From Panicum virgatum (taxonomy: Eukaryota > Streptophyta > Magnoliopsida > Poales > Poaceae), in the NCBI RefSeq assembly GCF_016808335.1, contig NC_053144.1:18956403-19020402 (forward strand): a stretch of DNA of 64,000 nucleotides, read 5' to 3'. Below, one piece after another: positions 12,626 to 23,895 of this stretch. The position numbers and the translations under genes are program-made. Within the stretch, counting starts at the first letter, position 1; each line of letters opens with the position of its first letter. The notes beneath the pieces were generated by a model that was given only the letters and a program-made list of their open reading frames with translations, had not been told where the DNA came from and made no database searches.

Positions 12626-12863
12626 GTGCGACCGGAGTCGGCTTTCCGCCGGAGAGCCACCAGAGTCGGCTTAGCGCGACCGGAGTGGGCTTTTCGCCGG
12701 AGCGGGCTTCGTGCGACCGGAGTCGGCTTTCCGCCGGAGCGGGCTTGGTGCGACCGGAGTCGGCTTTCCGCCGGAGCGGGCTTGGTGCGACCGGAGTCGG
12801 CTTTCCGCCGGAGCGGGCTTGGTGCGACCGGAGTCGGCTTTCCGCCGGAGCGGGCTTCCTCTC
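12626..12863. repeat. 37-bp tandem repeat inside element 1
   Basis: The motif GTCGGCTTTCCGCCGGAGCG recurs at 12722, 12759, 12796 and 12833, an exact 37-bp period, with degenerate units before 12722. Since 37 is not a multiple of three, a reading frame passes through all three phases of the unit and repeats only every 37 residues. The array sits near the end of the shortened gag-like frame and has probably replaced the gag sequence that element 2 has there. Confidence 0.9.
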
Positions 12864-13117
12864 ATGAGTGAGGTATGCTGCGAGCTGGGATTTGTCGCTC
12901 CGCCGCTCGCAGCTTGTGAGGGGGCCCTTGACGGGCGCCCTGACTCTTGCCGACGTGCAGCGCGCGCCGCTGCCGACGGTGGCTGCTCCACGGGCACGGT
13001 TGCCCCTGGCGCAGGAAGGCGAGAGGCGTGTGGCGCGGATGACGCCACACCCTCCGTCATCTCCACGTCGTCGTGGTGGTGGGAGTGCTCAACCACCCGA
13101 GCCATGGAGATGGGCAA
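12671..13117 (-). pseudogene. gag N-terminal fragment, element 1
   Basis: An open frame of 148 codons whose first 90 or so residues match the start of the gag region of element 2 at 25571-25999: both have VVEHSH, MTEGVASSA, PAPGATVPVEQPPSAAARAA and ESGRPSRAPSQA. After that the frame runs into the 37-bp repeat array and ends without a capsid or zinc-knuckle region. It cannot make a full Gag. Whether the short protein or only its RNA (for example as a packaging signal) is used is unknown. Confidence 0.75.
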
Positions 13118-13142
13118 GAGATGAGCTAAAACTAGCTAAAGC

Positions 13143-13163
13143 CCCCCTACCTGGCGCGCCAAA
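13143..13163 (-). promoter_or_regulatory. Primer-binding site, element 1
   Basis: On the - strand, directly after the 5' LTR, the sequence reads TTTGGCGCGCCAGGTAGGGG. TGG is the complement of a tRNA 3' CCA end, and the position next to the LTR is where reverse transcription is primed. I could not name the tRNA. Element 2 has the same site with one change at 26037-26057. Confidence 0.75.
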
Positions 13164-14212
13164 TGTCGTGGTGCTGCAAACCACAGCCGGGTGGCGGAAG
13201 GCACCCGCCCTAGCCCAGAGGGTGTGTACTCGGGGGTTAGCTAGTCTTAGATCGATCTCACTCAAGAACACGATGAACACAGCAAAATTTAGAGTGGTTC
13301 GGGCCGCCGGAGCGTAATACCCTACGTCCACTGTGTGTTGTATTGCCTTCCCACGAGAGTGAGAAGGTGCGAGAGCTTGAGTCTGTCTGGATCTGTCTCT
13401 CTACGGTCTAGCGGGCGTGCTCTCCCTTTTATATGTCCAAGGGGAGCACGTACACTGAGCGGGGCCCCGACATGTGGACCCGGCGATGTATTATAAACTA
13501 CATTTTGGCCTTCAATGCCTCAGATCCGGAGATCTTGTCGTCGGCCTCCGTGCGTAGCTTCTGACCAGGGATGGTCTTGAGCTGTCCTGTCAGAGTAGAG
13601 TCCAGCCTCTGCAGCCGCGCGTCGAGGTCATGATGAAGCGCCGAACTACTGACTCAGTCCACTGTAGCAGCGTGCACTGTTGCTTCAGTTAATAGCTGGT
13701 CATCATGACTCGTCGCCCACGCGCGCGGCGCTGAGACACTGCTGCGTGCCTCGGTAACAGACGAGCCGCAGTGTGGACTGACAAAAGCTGCCTCGTGCCC
13801 AGAGGCAGCAGATCCCGCCTCAACCACTCGCACTTAATGCGGGTGGGTGAGGGAGTTTCCAGCGGAAGGCTGGCGCCCGCGCCCGCGTCTGCGTGACACG
13901 TGGCGGCTCCGGACCCCTCCCGAGCTGCTAGCTGAGCCGAGAGCTCACGGGATCCGGATAGGCACGTGGAGGTCCCGGACCCACCTGCGGGGGTCCGGGT
14001 CCACGGTCACAGGTGCAGAGCATTTTCACCTCTAAGACACGTGGTGACACCGGACCTGTCCCCGAGCGGGAAGCGGGTCCGGGACCGTTGGTCCGGTGAG
14101 ATGGAGTCGGACCCCAGGGGTCCGGCTGCTCAGCTCCTTAGGGCGTAGTTACGGATAACTACGCGAGTCTTGGCACAGTAGGAGTGGGTACCCCAGTTGC
14201 AGGGTACCGACA
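13164..14212 (-). repeat. 5' LTR of element 1 (right copy)
   Basis: The second 1049-bp LTR, adjacent to the primer-binding site and followed by the TATAA target duplication. It should hold the active promoter of the element. No difference from the left LTR was seen. Confidence 0.92.
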
Positions 14213-14394
14213 TATAATTTGATTTTCTGCCGTTGAGTCAATTGCGTCGTCATTCTTCTTCTTCTTCATTCCTTCCCTATATTCTCATGCATGCTTAACT
14301 TTCCCGGGCGCTTCTTAGTTCCTTTTCCAGCATTTACAACAGGACAAATTCTCAAAAAATGGATACACAAACAACCTCTTTGCAAAATCCACCA

Positions 14395-15453
14395 TGTCGT
14401 GGTGTGCAAACCCACAGTCGGGTGGCGTAGTGCCTAAACCCAGAGGGTGAGTACTCGGGGGTTAGCTGGGATTAGCCCAATCTCGGTGGAAGAACGCGAT
14501 GAACACAGCAGTATTAGAGTGGTTCGGGCCGCCGGAGCGTAATACCCTACGTCCACTGTGTGTTGTATTACTTGCGCTCTCAAGAGGTTGAGACCAGGGT
14601 TGTTCGGAGTGAAACCGAGCTTGTATTGTGAGAGTCTTGGCCTTAGCTGAAGTGTGCAGCGAGCGCCTCCCTTTTATATCTCAAGAGAGGCGCGTACATG
14701 GCCGTTGAGTCTCCGACAGGTGGGCCCAACGATGTAGTATAAAATGACATATTGTACAGAAATTATGGCATTGCAGGCAACAGAGATCTCATTCCTGGAT
14801 TTCCTTGCTCTGCCTGTGGGAATCATCCGTCCGGCATGGCCATGCCCTGTCTTGTCGAAACGGCGCCAGGGTGTAGCTTGCGGCGTTGCCTGCAGCGTAG
14901 CTGAACGGGCCGTGTAGCTTGTGGCGTAGGCGGTATGATGAAAAGGTGCCGTGCCGTCGTATCCATTTAATGCGGCAGACGGGCTCTGCGCAGATGCGGC
15001 GCATGCGGCTGCACTGTGTACCTCGGTAATATGCGGTCTACAGTGAGGCCTGACAAAGGCTGCCCCGTGTGCCACGGCGGCAGAGCACAACTTCCAGTGG
15101 AAGACTCCCGCCTGTGCCTGCGCCTGCGGGACACGTGGCGCCCCCGGACCCCGCCCCGGCGGTATGTTGGTTCTACGCGCGTGGGAGGTCCGAACGGACT
15201 CGGGGAGGTCTCGGACCCCTGTAGGGGGTCCGAGCCCTCGGCTGTTGGCGCGTAGCTTCCCCTCCTTAGGGACACGTGGCGTCACCGGACCCGTCCCAGA
15301 GCGGGGAGCGGGTCCGGGGCCGTTGGCCCGGTGAGGTAACTGCCTGACCCGCGGGGCCCGGCTGCTCCGCCCCTTATGGCGTAGTTATGGATGACTACGC
15401 GAGTCCTGGCTTGCTGCAGTAGGAGTGGGTATCCCTACTACAGGGTACCGACA
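14395..15453 (-). repeat. 3' LTR of element 2 (left copy)
   Basis: 1059 bp, starting TGTCGTGG and ending CCGACA, homologous to 26058-27159 over its whole length. It lacks about 43 bp that the right copy has around 26758-26815. Short blocks are shared with the LTR of element 1, including the first bases, the GTACTCGGGGGTTAGCT block and the TTCGGGCCGCCGGAGCGTAA block. Confidence 0.9.
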
Positions 15454-16038
15454 GTTGCCCCCGGGCCCATCTCGGGGGAGGCGACGAACCCGCAGGTGGG
15501 GCCACTACTGTGATTTGACTCTGCATAACTTGAAGCCTCTAGCGTTAGACTATGCACACTGTAGGAGTCTTGTCCGGCTTTGACCATCCATCGGGTTTTT
15601 CGTTGTCTCGTCACATCGTATCGGCTTACTGACTCATGGCTCCCACATAGTGGTACACCTAGTCACGCGAGCGACGCTCGGCATTGTTGCGGCGGGGGTA
15701 AATGGAATTTTTTACCACCAGCGCAGTTCCCGAAAAGCCTGGTCATCCAGCGCTTTGTGCGCGCATGTCAGCTCAGCTTCCGCCTCGCTTCGCGTGCGGG
15801 CGACGGTTCATATCCCGCCTTTTCACACCTTTGTTTGTTACCCCGCCCTCCCTGACAGGCGGGCCAGTGCCCCCTTGTCATGGACTGGGCGGCTAACACC
15901 AGGCGTGAGCGTCGCTTGGCATCCAGCGGTTACTTTTCCACATTCGCCCTCTTCCTTCCAAACCTTTGCGCCCCTTTGCCTTCGATCCTCCTCGCCCCTT
16001 GCTCTTCTGCGCAAATTGTTCCTCGCCTCCATAGCAAG

Positions 16039-19000
16039 ATGGCGTCCCTCGTTCGTCCCCGTCGTTTCCAAACCGAGGAGGAACTGAACACGGTGCGCCG
16101 CCTGTTTGGGTGGAGTCCACAGGAGACTACTTGGGGGATTCGAGCAGGCTCGGTTCCCCTCGGCGATCTGCGCACCGGGGAATTTGTGTTGTTAATTTCG
16201 CACATTTCCACCAGCTTGGGACTGCCGATCTCTTCGTTCTTCCTGCTGTTGCTGGAGGATTTCGGCCTCCAGCTCCAGCATCTCACGCCCCACTCCATCC
16301 TCCTGACGTCAATCTTCGTCCAGTTTGCGAGATGTTCGTGGGGGCGCGGCCCTGCGTCATTCTCTTCCGCCACTTCTTCATCCTAGTGAAGTCCGGGAAG
16401 GGCAAAGATGAAGTGGGGGCGTACTACTTCCAGACAACGAGCGATTTGCGGACGCCCTACATCCCTGGGCTTACTGGCGGAAATTGGGAGGATTGGCGCA
16501 AGGAGTGGGTGATCGCCACCACCAAAGCCAACGAGCGCCTCGTCATGCCGATTGAGGGACCCGCCTCCGACCGTCAGTCCGGGAGGGCCAAACTGTCCCT
16601 ACCGTCGGAGTTTGACCCCGTGCTGAGCAAGATCAGGGTGCTGGCAGAGAGCGGCCTCACCTCGCTGCACGTGCTCGGGGACTTCCTGAAGCGCCGGATC
16701 GCCCTTCTGAAGCAGCGGGCGCGTCCTGCCTGGAGCTTCATTGGGCCCCATGACTGCAGCAGGACCCACCACGGGGAGGACAGCGATCTGACCCTGGAAG
16801 GCCTGGAGGTCTTGGTGCGGGCGGTGATGGGGGAGATCTTCGTCCCGGAGCACCAGATCCTTCCTCAGGGTATCGTTCCTCTCTGCGATGTCTCATGCCT
16901 GAGGACTGCGGTGCTGGCCACTCTGCCGACCCTCGACGACGGTGGGCTAGCAGCACGCCAAACTGGGGGCGACCCGGACCGTGGGATCTGGATCCCTAGT
17001 GCGTCCGGGGAACAGGCCGTGCCGAGCGCCGCGGGGTCTGGCCCTTCTGCAAAGGGCAAGCAGGCCGTGGCTGGTAACTCCGCCGCGAGCGGTCCCAGCC
17101 AGAGCCGGCACAAGTTGCACCGCAGCGACGGGACCCCAGTTATGGAGCCCGCCGTAAAGCGTCAGAGGACCGCTGAAGACGCGGGCCAGGGTAGCTCCCG
17201 AGCCCCCGGCTCACGCGGGACCCCTGGTGTAGCCGCGCCGCCACCACCACCGCCGGGAGGTGCCTCTCCCCGGCAGCAGCAGCAGCAGCCACGAGGTGCG
17301 CCGCCACGGCAGCCACCACCACCGCCGGGAGATGCCTCTCCCCGGCAGTAGCGGCGGCGGCGGCAGCAGACACGAGGTGCGCATCCGCCGCCGCCACGGC
17401 AGCAGCAACAGTAGCCTCCACCGCCATCGCCACCACCAGGGCAGCTGCAGCAGCAGCCTCCTCCACCATCGCCACCATCAGGGCGGCAGCAGCTGCATCG
17501 GCCACGAGGTGCGCCTCCGCCGCCGCCTCAGCAGCAGCAGCAGCCATGAGGTGCGCCTCCACCGCCGCCACGGCAGCAGCAGTCGCCCAGCCTCCGTGGA
17601 CGCTGAAGACCCGACGCTTCGAGGTAAGTATTCTTTCGTTCACTCCCCTTATTCCTGGTGCTTCGCTTTTTGCTGAGGGGCTTCTTCTGTTTGTTTGCCA
17701 GGGCCTCCTGCCCAGGTAGCTCTTCTACCACCTCGGCGGCAACGGCGGAAGCGACGACGGATGTGGGGAGCTCGGGTGCGGCGACCTCCGCTAACCTGAT
17801 GGCGCCCAATGCGGCAGCAGCGGATGCACCAGTGCTAGGCGCAGCAACGCCCGATGCGGTGGCCCCCGAGGCAACGGCTACGGCGGCAGTCGCGCCGACA
17901 CTGGGCTTGGCGACGGCGAGCACAGCGGCAGCGGGCGCGGCAACGTCGAGCACCTCGGTACCCGAGGTCCCGACGTCTGTGCCGGATATCCCCTCCCCCA
18001 GCTCCCAACATGCAGCAGAGGAAGAGTTGGAGGTGGTCTCTGGTAGGCGGCTCTTGCAGGGTCCCCCAGAGGAGGATATGGTTCCCCTCCCCCGGGTGCT
18101 GGTCCGGGTCCAGCAGACGATAGAAGAGGCGACCTCTACCGCCGAGGCGGCATTCTGGCTGGAGTGGGCAGCTCTAGAGAGCGAGCGTCAGCGCCTCGGT
18201 GACTGGCATATCTGCCTGGAGGAGCGCACGAAGGCCGAAGCCTCCCGTGCCGTCGCCGCTCGGTCCGAGCTTGAGGCCGACCTTGAGTCCTACAGGAAAG
18301 GGCTCCGGAAGGTGTTCGACCGGGAGCTCACGGCGTCGGGACGGGAGAAAACCCTGGCGCTGCGGGAGGAGGCTATTGCCAAGGAGGAGGCCAGCCTCGC
18401 GGCCCAGCGATCCGAGTTCGAGTCTCGCAGCTAGGGACTCGAGGTCCGCAAGCTGGAGCTCGACAAACTCTCCGAGTCCCTGCATCAATGGCGCCAGGAG
18501 CTGCAGGAGTCGCCAGCCAGCAGGCTGTTGCCGAGATAGAGCTCGAGGGGGAGAGAAAGACCCTTGCCAGGCGGGAATCCCTCACCACCAGCATGGAGCA
18601 GGCCCTTGCGCGCCAGCGCGAGTGTCTCAAGACCCTGAATGAGTCAGCAGCGCAGAAAGAGGCCTCACTCCAGGGTACATTGCCCGCCAGCTAGAGGCGG
18701 CTCAGGCGGCACTGGATGCCCAGGTGCAGGAGGCGGTCCAGGAGGTAGTCCAGAAGCTGCTGGAGGACCAGTGCATAGGGGCCCAGCGAATCATCAACTG
18801 GGCGAGCGAAGCAAGATCAGCTCTGGTGCCACTTGGAATGAGTCCAATCCAAGTGGCGGAGCCACCAGCTTCAATTGCTGACGCCCTCCCAGTGCTGAAC
18901 TCTGCTTCAGATAGACTCCGGCGCCTGGAGCCGATCCTTGCTGGCCACCTTGAAGCCGAGGGCCACGAGCTGTGCCGGATGGTGGCGGAGTACATTTTGA

Positions 19001-19149
19001 CCTGCCTCCAGAGCCACGACCCTGTCATCTCGTTAGCCCCCGTCGTCGATGGTCCAGTGGCGGAGACGGAGGCCTCCGCTTGGGAAAGCGTGCGGGATGT
19101 CGTCGACTTCATAGCTGCTTATTTCAAGCGGGAGCCTGCAGATTTCTGA
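16039..19149 (+). pseudogene. Antisense additional ORF of element 2
   Basis: This reading frame runs opposite to gag-pol. The N-terminal part (ATG at 16039, then a frame change near 16325, then open to 17351) contains FRHFFILVKSGKGKDEVGAY, YYFQTTSD and WEDWRKEWVIATTKANERL, which I recognise as the 'putative gypsy type transposon' (Transposase_28) domain of RIRE2-type elements. A low-complexity Pro/Ser/Ala region follows. A candidate intron with donor GAG|GTAAGT and acceptor TTTGCCAG|GG lies at 17624-17701 (78 nt). Downstream frames (17702-18434 and 18724-19149) encode an Ala-rich segment and a long heptad-like Glu/Arg/Leu-rich coiled coil. Internal stops near 18434 and 18692 and the frameshift make it a broken copy. 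The function of such ORFs is not known; a DNA-binding or regulatory role is only a guess. Confidence 0.8.
17624..17701 (+). other. Candidate intron in the antisense ORF
   Basis: The donor GAGGTAAGT and the acceptor TTGTTTGCCAG, preceded by a T-rich stretch, flank 78 nt. Removing it would join the Pro/Ser-rich part to the Ala-rich coiled-coil part. No transcript data are available here. Confidence 0.5.
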
Positions 19150-20394
19150 GTTGGACCATCACAACAGGCGAACTTTTGTTTTTTTGTGTTATGTAAAAAC
19201 TTTGTACTTGTTGAAATTTTAATAGAAGAAAATTTCAACTTAGTTGTTTGTCAGTTGCTCTGGTTTGCGGTATGCAACACCCCGGCACCCTGGCCCCCTG
19301 GTAGATAGGTTCAGTTGCTAGAACCTATCTGCCATCCGAGTCGAGAAGATGCTCCGGACCCCCGTATGAGGTTGAGCAAGTGTCCTTGGGCATAAGTGTA
19401 GCATAAATTGCAAGTCGAACGAGCGACTTATTCCCTGTATAGCAGAAAAAACTACAGAGAGGAAAATCAAACTCGCTGGGATGGTAGTAATGATACTGCA
19501 ACTTAGCTGTTTGACGTATGCAGATCTGCATGAAGCCTTAAAGCGGATGCCGGGACCCCGTGGTAGGTAGGCTCAATGGTTTGAGGCTAGCTACCATCAG
19601 TCAAGGCCTAACTTGCATACCACTCAAAGTCAAAGATTATAGCTGGCCCGCGGGACTTATTCTGTACTGGCCCCCAAGCTAGTACGAGGTCCTTGGCTCC
19701 GGATACGCAGGTCCAGGCAGCTCAATGCTTGTTACAGTGTGGTCGAGTGGGTGAGGCCATTCTGTCGTACTCGATCCTTTGAGATATGGAGCTGGACCTG
19801 CCGTGTAGGACTTAGGAAGCCAACCCTTGAGCTAGAACGAGGTCCGGGCCCCTAATTACCTAGCTCCGGATACTAGAGCACTCGTTACAGGGTGGTGGAG
19901 CGTGTAGGCTTTGGGTACGGAACCGGCTAAGCGGCTACACAGGACTCCGGACCACCCCAGGAAACAAGCACCCCCTCTCCAGAGCAAGTCCCTAGGGGTC
20001 CAGACCCCTCTCCCAGCAGCAAGGGGGTCCGGACCTGTACGGCAGTCCGGCAACTCAATACAGATATTAGCTGTAGCGACAAGAGTGAAAGTCCGCACGT
20101 GGGTTAGAAAGGCAAAAGCTCGAGAATCGAAATGCGAAATAAGATTTTGACACAAAAATAGAACTGGGGGCAAATCTTTCCATTGCAACTTGATATACAT
20201 GGCTTGCGCGATGGATGCCAGAGGCCGGGTTTGTGAGGGAGGACCTCTACCGCTAAGGGCCGCGCGTTAATGCTAGCCGATGGTGCGATGATGCCAGAGG
20301 CCGGGTTTACGAGGACGGACCCCCACCGCTCTGGACCGCACGCTAATTCTATCTTATTACAAAGGAAAAATTCATTTTCCTGCTCTGTATAAGT
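19150..20394. other. Non-coding spacer between antisense ORF and integrase
   Basis: The antisense ORF (+) and pol (-) converge tail to tail across this 1.2-kb stretch. It holds a copy (about 19827-19980) of a roughly 140-bp module that is also found twice in element 1 (11944-12088 and 12349-12487), sharing GGCTAAGCGGCTACAC and CTCCGGACC. A tandem duplication of about 75 bp lies at 20205-20350 (each unit holds GATGCCAGAGGCCGGGTTT). Any 3' processing signals of either transcript should lie here. Confidence 0.6.
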
Positions 20395-21700
20395 GTAAAA
20401 CTTACGCAGATGCTCTATGTTCGATGGGTTGGGTAGCGGCACCCCTTCTTCTGTGGCAAGACGAACGCATTCGGGCCGGCATACTTCTGTAACCTTAAAG
20501 GGACCCTCTCAGCTGGGGGAGAGTTTGTGGAGCGCTGCTCGGTTCAGAATCCGCCTTAGGACGAGGTCCCCTGCCCGGAGCTCCCTACTGTGCACGAATC
20601 GTTGATGATAGCGCATGAGCGCCAGGTTGTAGCGTGCATTTCGGATTGCTGCTCGCCACCTTCGTTCGTCAATGAAGTCCACATCATCACGCCACAGTTG
20701 TTCCTGCATGGATTCGTCAAAAGCCTGGACCCGTGGTGAGCCCAGGTGAATTTCCGGGAGAAGGCATGCTTCAGCCCTGTAGACCAGGAAGAATGGGGTC
20801 TCCCCGGTGTCTCGGCTGGGTGTGGTCCGGTTGCCCCATAGCACACACGAAAGCTCATCAACCCATTTTGCACCATGTTCTTCAAGCAGTTATAGGCGCG
20901 GGTCTCGAGTCCCCTAAGGACCTCTGCATTCACTCTCTCGACCTGTCCATTGCTGCGGGGATGTGACACGGATGCAAAGCATAGCTGGATGCCGATGTCC
21001 TCGCAGTACTCTTGGAAGAGTCTGCTTTTGAATTGGGTCCCGTTGTCCGCGATGATGCGGCTTGGGATGTCAAATCTGCACACAATGGACTTGAGGAATG
21101 CGACTGCTGATTTTTTGGTGATGTTCACCACAGGGGTAACCTCCGGCCATTTTGTGAATTTGTCAATGGCGACGTAGAGGAACCGGTACCCGCCGACGGC
21201 CCGGGGGAACGGCCCCAGGATATCCACGCCCCATACGTCGAATGGCCATGAGGGCGGAATCATTTGCAGAGCTTGAGCCGGTGTGTGTATTTGTTTTGCA
21301 TGGAACTGGCATGCTTTGCAGGACCTTACCGGCTCGGCTGCATCCTGGAGTGCTGTCGGCCAGTAGAAGCCATGCCGAAAGGCCTTACCAACAAGCGTGC
21401 GAGATGAGGAATGACTTCCACACTCGCCTCCATGGATCTCCGCGAGCAACTTGCGGCCCTCTCCCTAGGAAATGCACCGCATGAGGATACCATTGGCGCC
21501 ACGGCGGTAGAGATCCCCTTCTACCACCGCGTAGCATTTAGCCAATCGTACTCTGCGCTCAGCGGACACATCGTCATCAGGAAGGATATTGTCTTTCAGG
21601 TAGTCCCGGATCTCGGAGATCCATGCATCGGGACCTCCCTGAGCAGGTGGGAGTGGCTCTATGAGGTCTGCAGGGTCCTCAACAGAGCACACAACCCAGG
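20395..21700 (-). pseudogene. Integrase region, element 2 pol
   Basis: The integrase normally inserts retrotransposon cDNA into the host genome. An HHCC-type zinc-binding part (HGGECGSH ... CKACQFH) precedes the catalytic core, where the acidic triad can be seen in DVWGVDILGPFP, IIADNGTQF and NGQVERVNAEVL. The C-terminal part has the GDLVLRR motif. The region is spread over several frames: a stop near 21465 splits the zinc-binding part from the preceding linker, a frameshift near 20845 separates the core from the C-terminal domain, and another follows near 20510. The copy is therefore not functional, although the three catalytic residues remain. Confidence 0.88.
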
Positions 21701-21833
21701 GCGGGCATCACAGATGGAATGCCGCCGGGACCACTAGCTTCGAGGTGCTAACTTGATCCCCTTCACCCAGTTCTGCAGGCTAGGCGGTAGGTCTCAGCAA
21801 CCGTCTTTCGAAGACGCCCTCGGGCACGGATGC

Positions 21834-22643
21834 CTAGGTAGATGCTCTTGCGGAGAGATCATCTGCTGCTGAGTTGAATTCGCGGGGAACATGTTGCAGT
21901 TCCAAGGCGTCGAAGTCCTTCTCGAGCTTCCTCACGTGAATGAGGTATGCCGCGAGCTGGGGATTGCTGCAGCTGCAATCCCCTCGGACTTGCTTGATGA
22001 TTAGCTGAGAATCTCCCTTCACCAGGACCTGCCGGACCCCCAGAGACAGGGCTTGTGTCAGGCCAAATATCAAAGCTTCGTACTCTGCCATGTTGTTGGG
22101 GGCCTTGAACTCAAGGTGCACCATGTACTTCTGTTGATCTCCGTTTGGGTCGATGAGGACCACACCAGCTCCAGCCCACTGCTTGCGGACGAACCCGTCG
22201 AAGAAGAGTGTCCAGTGGGGCTCGGTGAAGACTGGTGTCCTGACTTCCGGCTCCAGGGGTCCCGCGTTGAGGTCTGGACCCCCAGAATTGCTTGGGGAAG
22301 GAGTCCATTCTGCTATGAAATCAGCAAGGATTTGACTTTTGACTGCATGGCGGGGCTGGAAGTCCAGCTGGAACTCAGCCAACTCTGCTGCCCACTTGGC
22401 GAAATTGCCCGTGGTGTTGGAGTTATGCAGGATCGCTCTCAGTGGGTAAGAGGTCACTACGACAACTCTGTGTGCCTGAAAATAGTGGCGCAGTTTACTG
22501 GACGCAAAAAGTATGGCATTGATAAGCTTGTGCGTCTCAAGATACCTGGCCTTTGCCTCGTGGAGGACTTCGCTGACGTAGTAGACTTGCTTCTGGATAG
22601 TCTGGACCCTAGCCACTGGGTCCGGCTCGCCCTTGTCCACCAC
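21834..22643 (-). pseudogene. RNase H and second (archaeal-type) RNase H, element 2
   Basis: These 269 open codons first cover the C-terminal half of the RT-linked RNase H (YYVSEVLHEAKARYLETHK, SSKLRHYFQAHRVVVV) and then, from about residue 140, a second RNase H with LFFDGF, NNMAEYEALIFGL, KGDSQLIIKQ and NSAADDLSAR, which carry the expected acidic residues. Two RNase H domains in a row mark the Tat lineage. RNase H removes the RNA strand during reverse transcription. The first domain's N-terminal half is in another frame upstream, with an unrelated-looking Pro/Gly-rich stretch between them at 22650-22800, so the polyprotein is interrupted. Confidence 0.88.
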
Positions 22644-22800
22644 GTCAGGTCCTTGGGCCCCCAGCGGTTCTGGGTTCCCACTGGGTCGAGGCTCCTCCGG
22701 ACCCCTTGTCCGGGGTCCGGACCTTCAAACAGGGGAGTGGCTGCCGGATCCCCATGTCCGTGGTTCGGCTCACCAACCTTGGCCGGGGAGACCCTGGTGT

Positions 22801-23832
22801 CCCCCTGGCGAGCTTGCTCCGTCCTCTCGGCGACCAGCACCATGCTGACCGCTTCTGTAGACGCAATAAGATACAAAAACAACGTCTCACCTGGCTCTGG
22901 AGCCACCAATATTGGTAGTGAGGTGAGGTGCTGCTTCAGTTCCTGGAAGGCTTGTTCATCTTCTTCTGTCCAAGTGAATGGACTGGACCTCCTTAATAGC
23001 TTGAAGAAGGGGAGGGCCCTCTCAGCCAGCCTCGAAATGAAGCGGCTAAGAGCGGCCAGAGATCCAGTAAGCTTCTGGACGTCCTTGATGCGGCCGGAAG
23101 GCCTCATCTCCTCAATCGCCTTGATCTTGGATGGGTTTGCCTCGATGCCTCGATGTGAGACCAGAAAACCCAGCAGCTTCCCTGCCGAGACGCCGAAAAT
23201 GCACTTCTCGGGATTCAGCTTCGTGCGCGTGGTGCGCAGTCGGTCGAAGACGAGGGACAGGTCCTCAACTAGTGTTGACCCTACCTTAGTCTTGACTACA
23301 ATATCATCGACATACACCTCAACTATATCTCTAATTAGATTACAGAAAGTTTTGTTCATAACTCACACAAACGTGGGTAAGGCATTCCGCAGACCATATG
23401 GCATGACAATATAGCAATAAAGACCATCCACTGTTACAAAAGCAGTATGTTTCCTATCCTCTCTAGACATCTGAATCTGGTGGAAACCAGAGTGTGCATC
23501 TAGGAAAGACAAAAGGTCACACCCGGAGGTGGAGTCCACAATCTGATTGATACGGGGAAGAGGATAGGGTCTCTAGGACATGCCTTGTTGAGGCTGGTGT
23601 AGTCGATGCACATCCGAAGCTTCCCGTTGGCATTTGGGACGATAACTGGGTTGGCCAACCACTCGGGGTGGTGGACCTCCTCGATGAAGCCAGCGCGTAG
23701 CAGCTTGCGGACTTCTTCACGGATGAAGTTCTGCCGCTCCACGGACTGCTTCCAAGGTTTTTGGCGTACCGGTGTGGCGTCGGAGTATATCCTCAAATGG
23801 TGCTTGATCACTTCCCTGGGGATCCCGGGCAT
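22801..23832 (-). pseudogene. Reverse transcriptase, element 2
   Basis: The N-terminal part (23500-23832) has the QKPWKQSVERQNFIREEV and KLRMCIDYTSLNKACPRD motifs of gypsy RT. The catalytic YVDD lies in the second part (22457-23359), in VEVYVDDIVVKT, followed by the thumb-type KIKAIEEMRPSGRIKDVQKL and TWTEEDEQAFQELK at the start of RNase H. Between 23360 and 23500 the frame is lost, with stops in all frames that would join the two parts, so this RT is dead although the active site survives. Confidence 0.88.
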
Positions 23833-23895
23833 CTGTGACGGTTCCTAGGCAAACACGTCCACATTTGCCCGGAGGAAAGTGATGAGCGCGTCTTC

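Larger units (their letters stand above)
10603..14212 (-). mobile_element. Non-autonomous LTR retrotransposon (element 1)
   Basis: A complete 3.6-kb LTR element bounded by TATAA at 10598-10602 and 14213-14217. Two direct repeats of exactly 1049 bp (10603-11651 and 13164-14212) enclose only 1512 bp. The LTRs start TGTCG and end GACA. A primer-binding site (TGGCGCGCCAGGTAGGGG on the - strand) abuts the right LTR, so transcription runs right to left on the - strand. The interior keeps only the start of a gag-like frame, with no protease, RT, RNase H or integrase. The primer site, the LTR ends and the gag N-terminus match those of element 2 next door, so it probably depends on proteins from such a relative. 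The LTRs look identical, implying a recent insertion. Confidence 0.92.

Noticed and set aside
12626..12863. CRISPR-like look of the 37-bp repeats
   Set aside because: The repeats are directly tandem with no variable spacers, in a plant retrotransposon.
22053..23414. 453-codon + strand open frame
   Set aside because: It is the antisense of the retrotransposon RT and RNase H region; the true frame is recognisable on the - strand.
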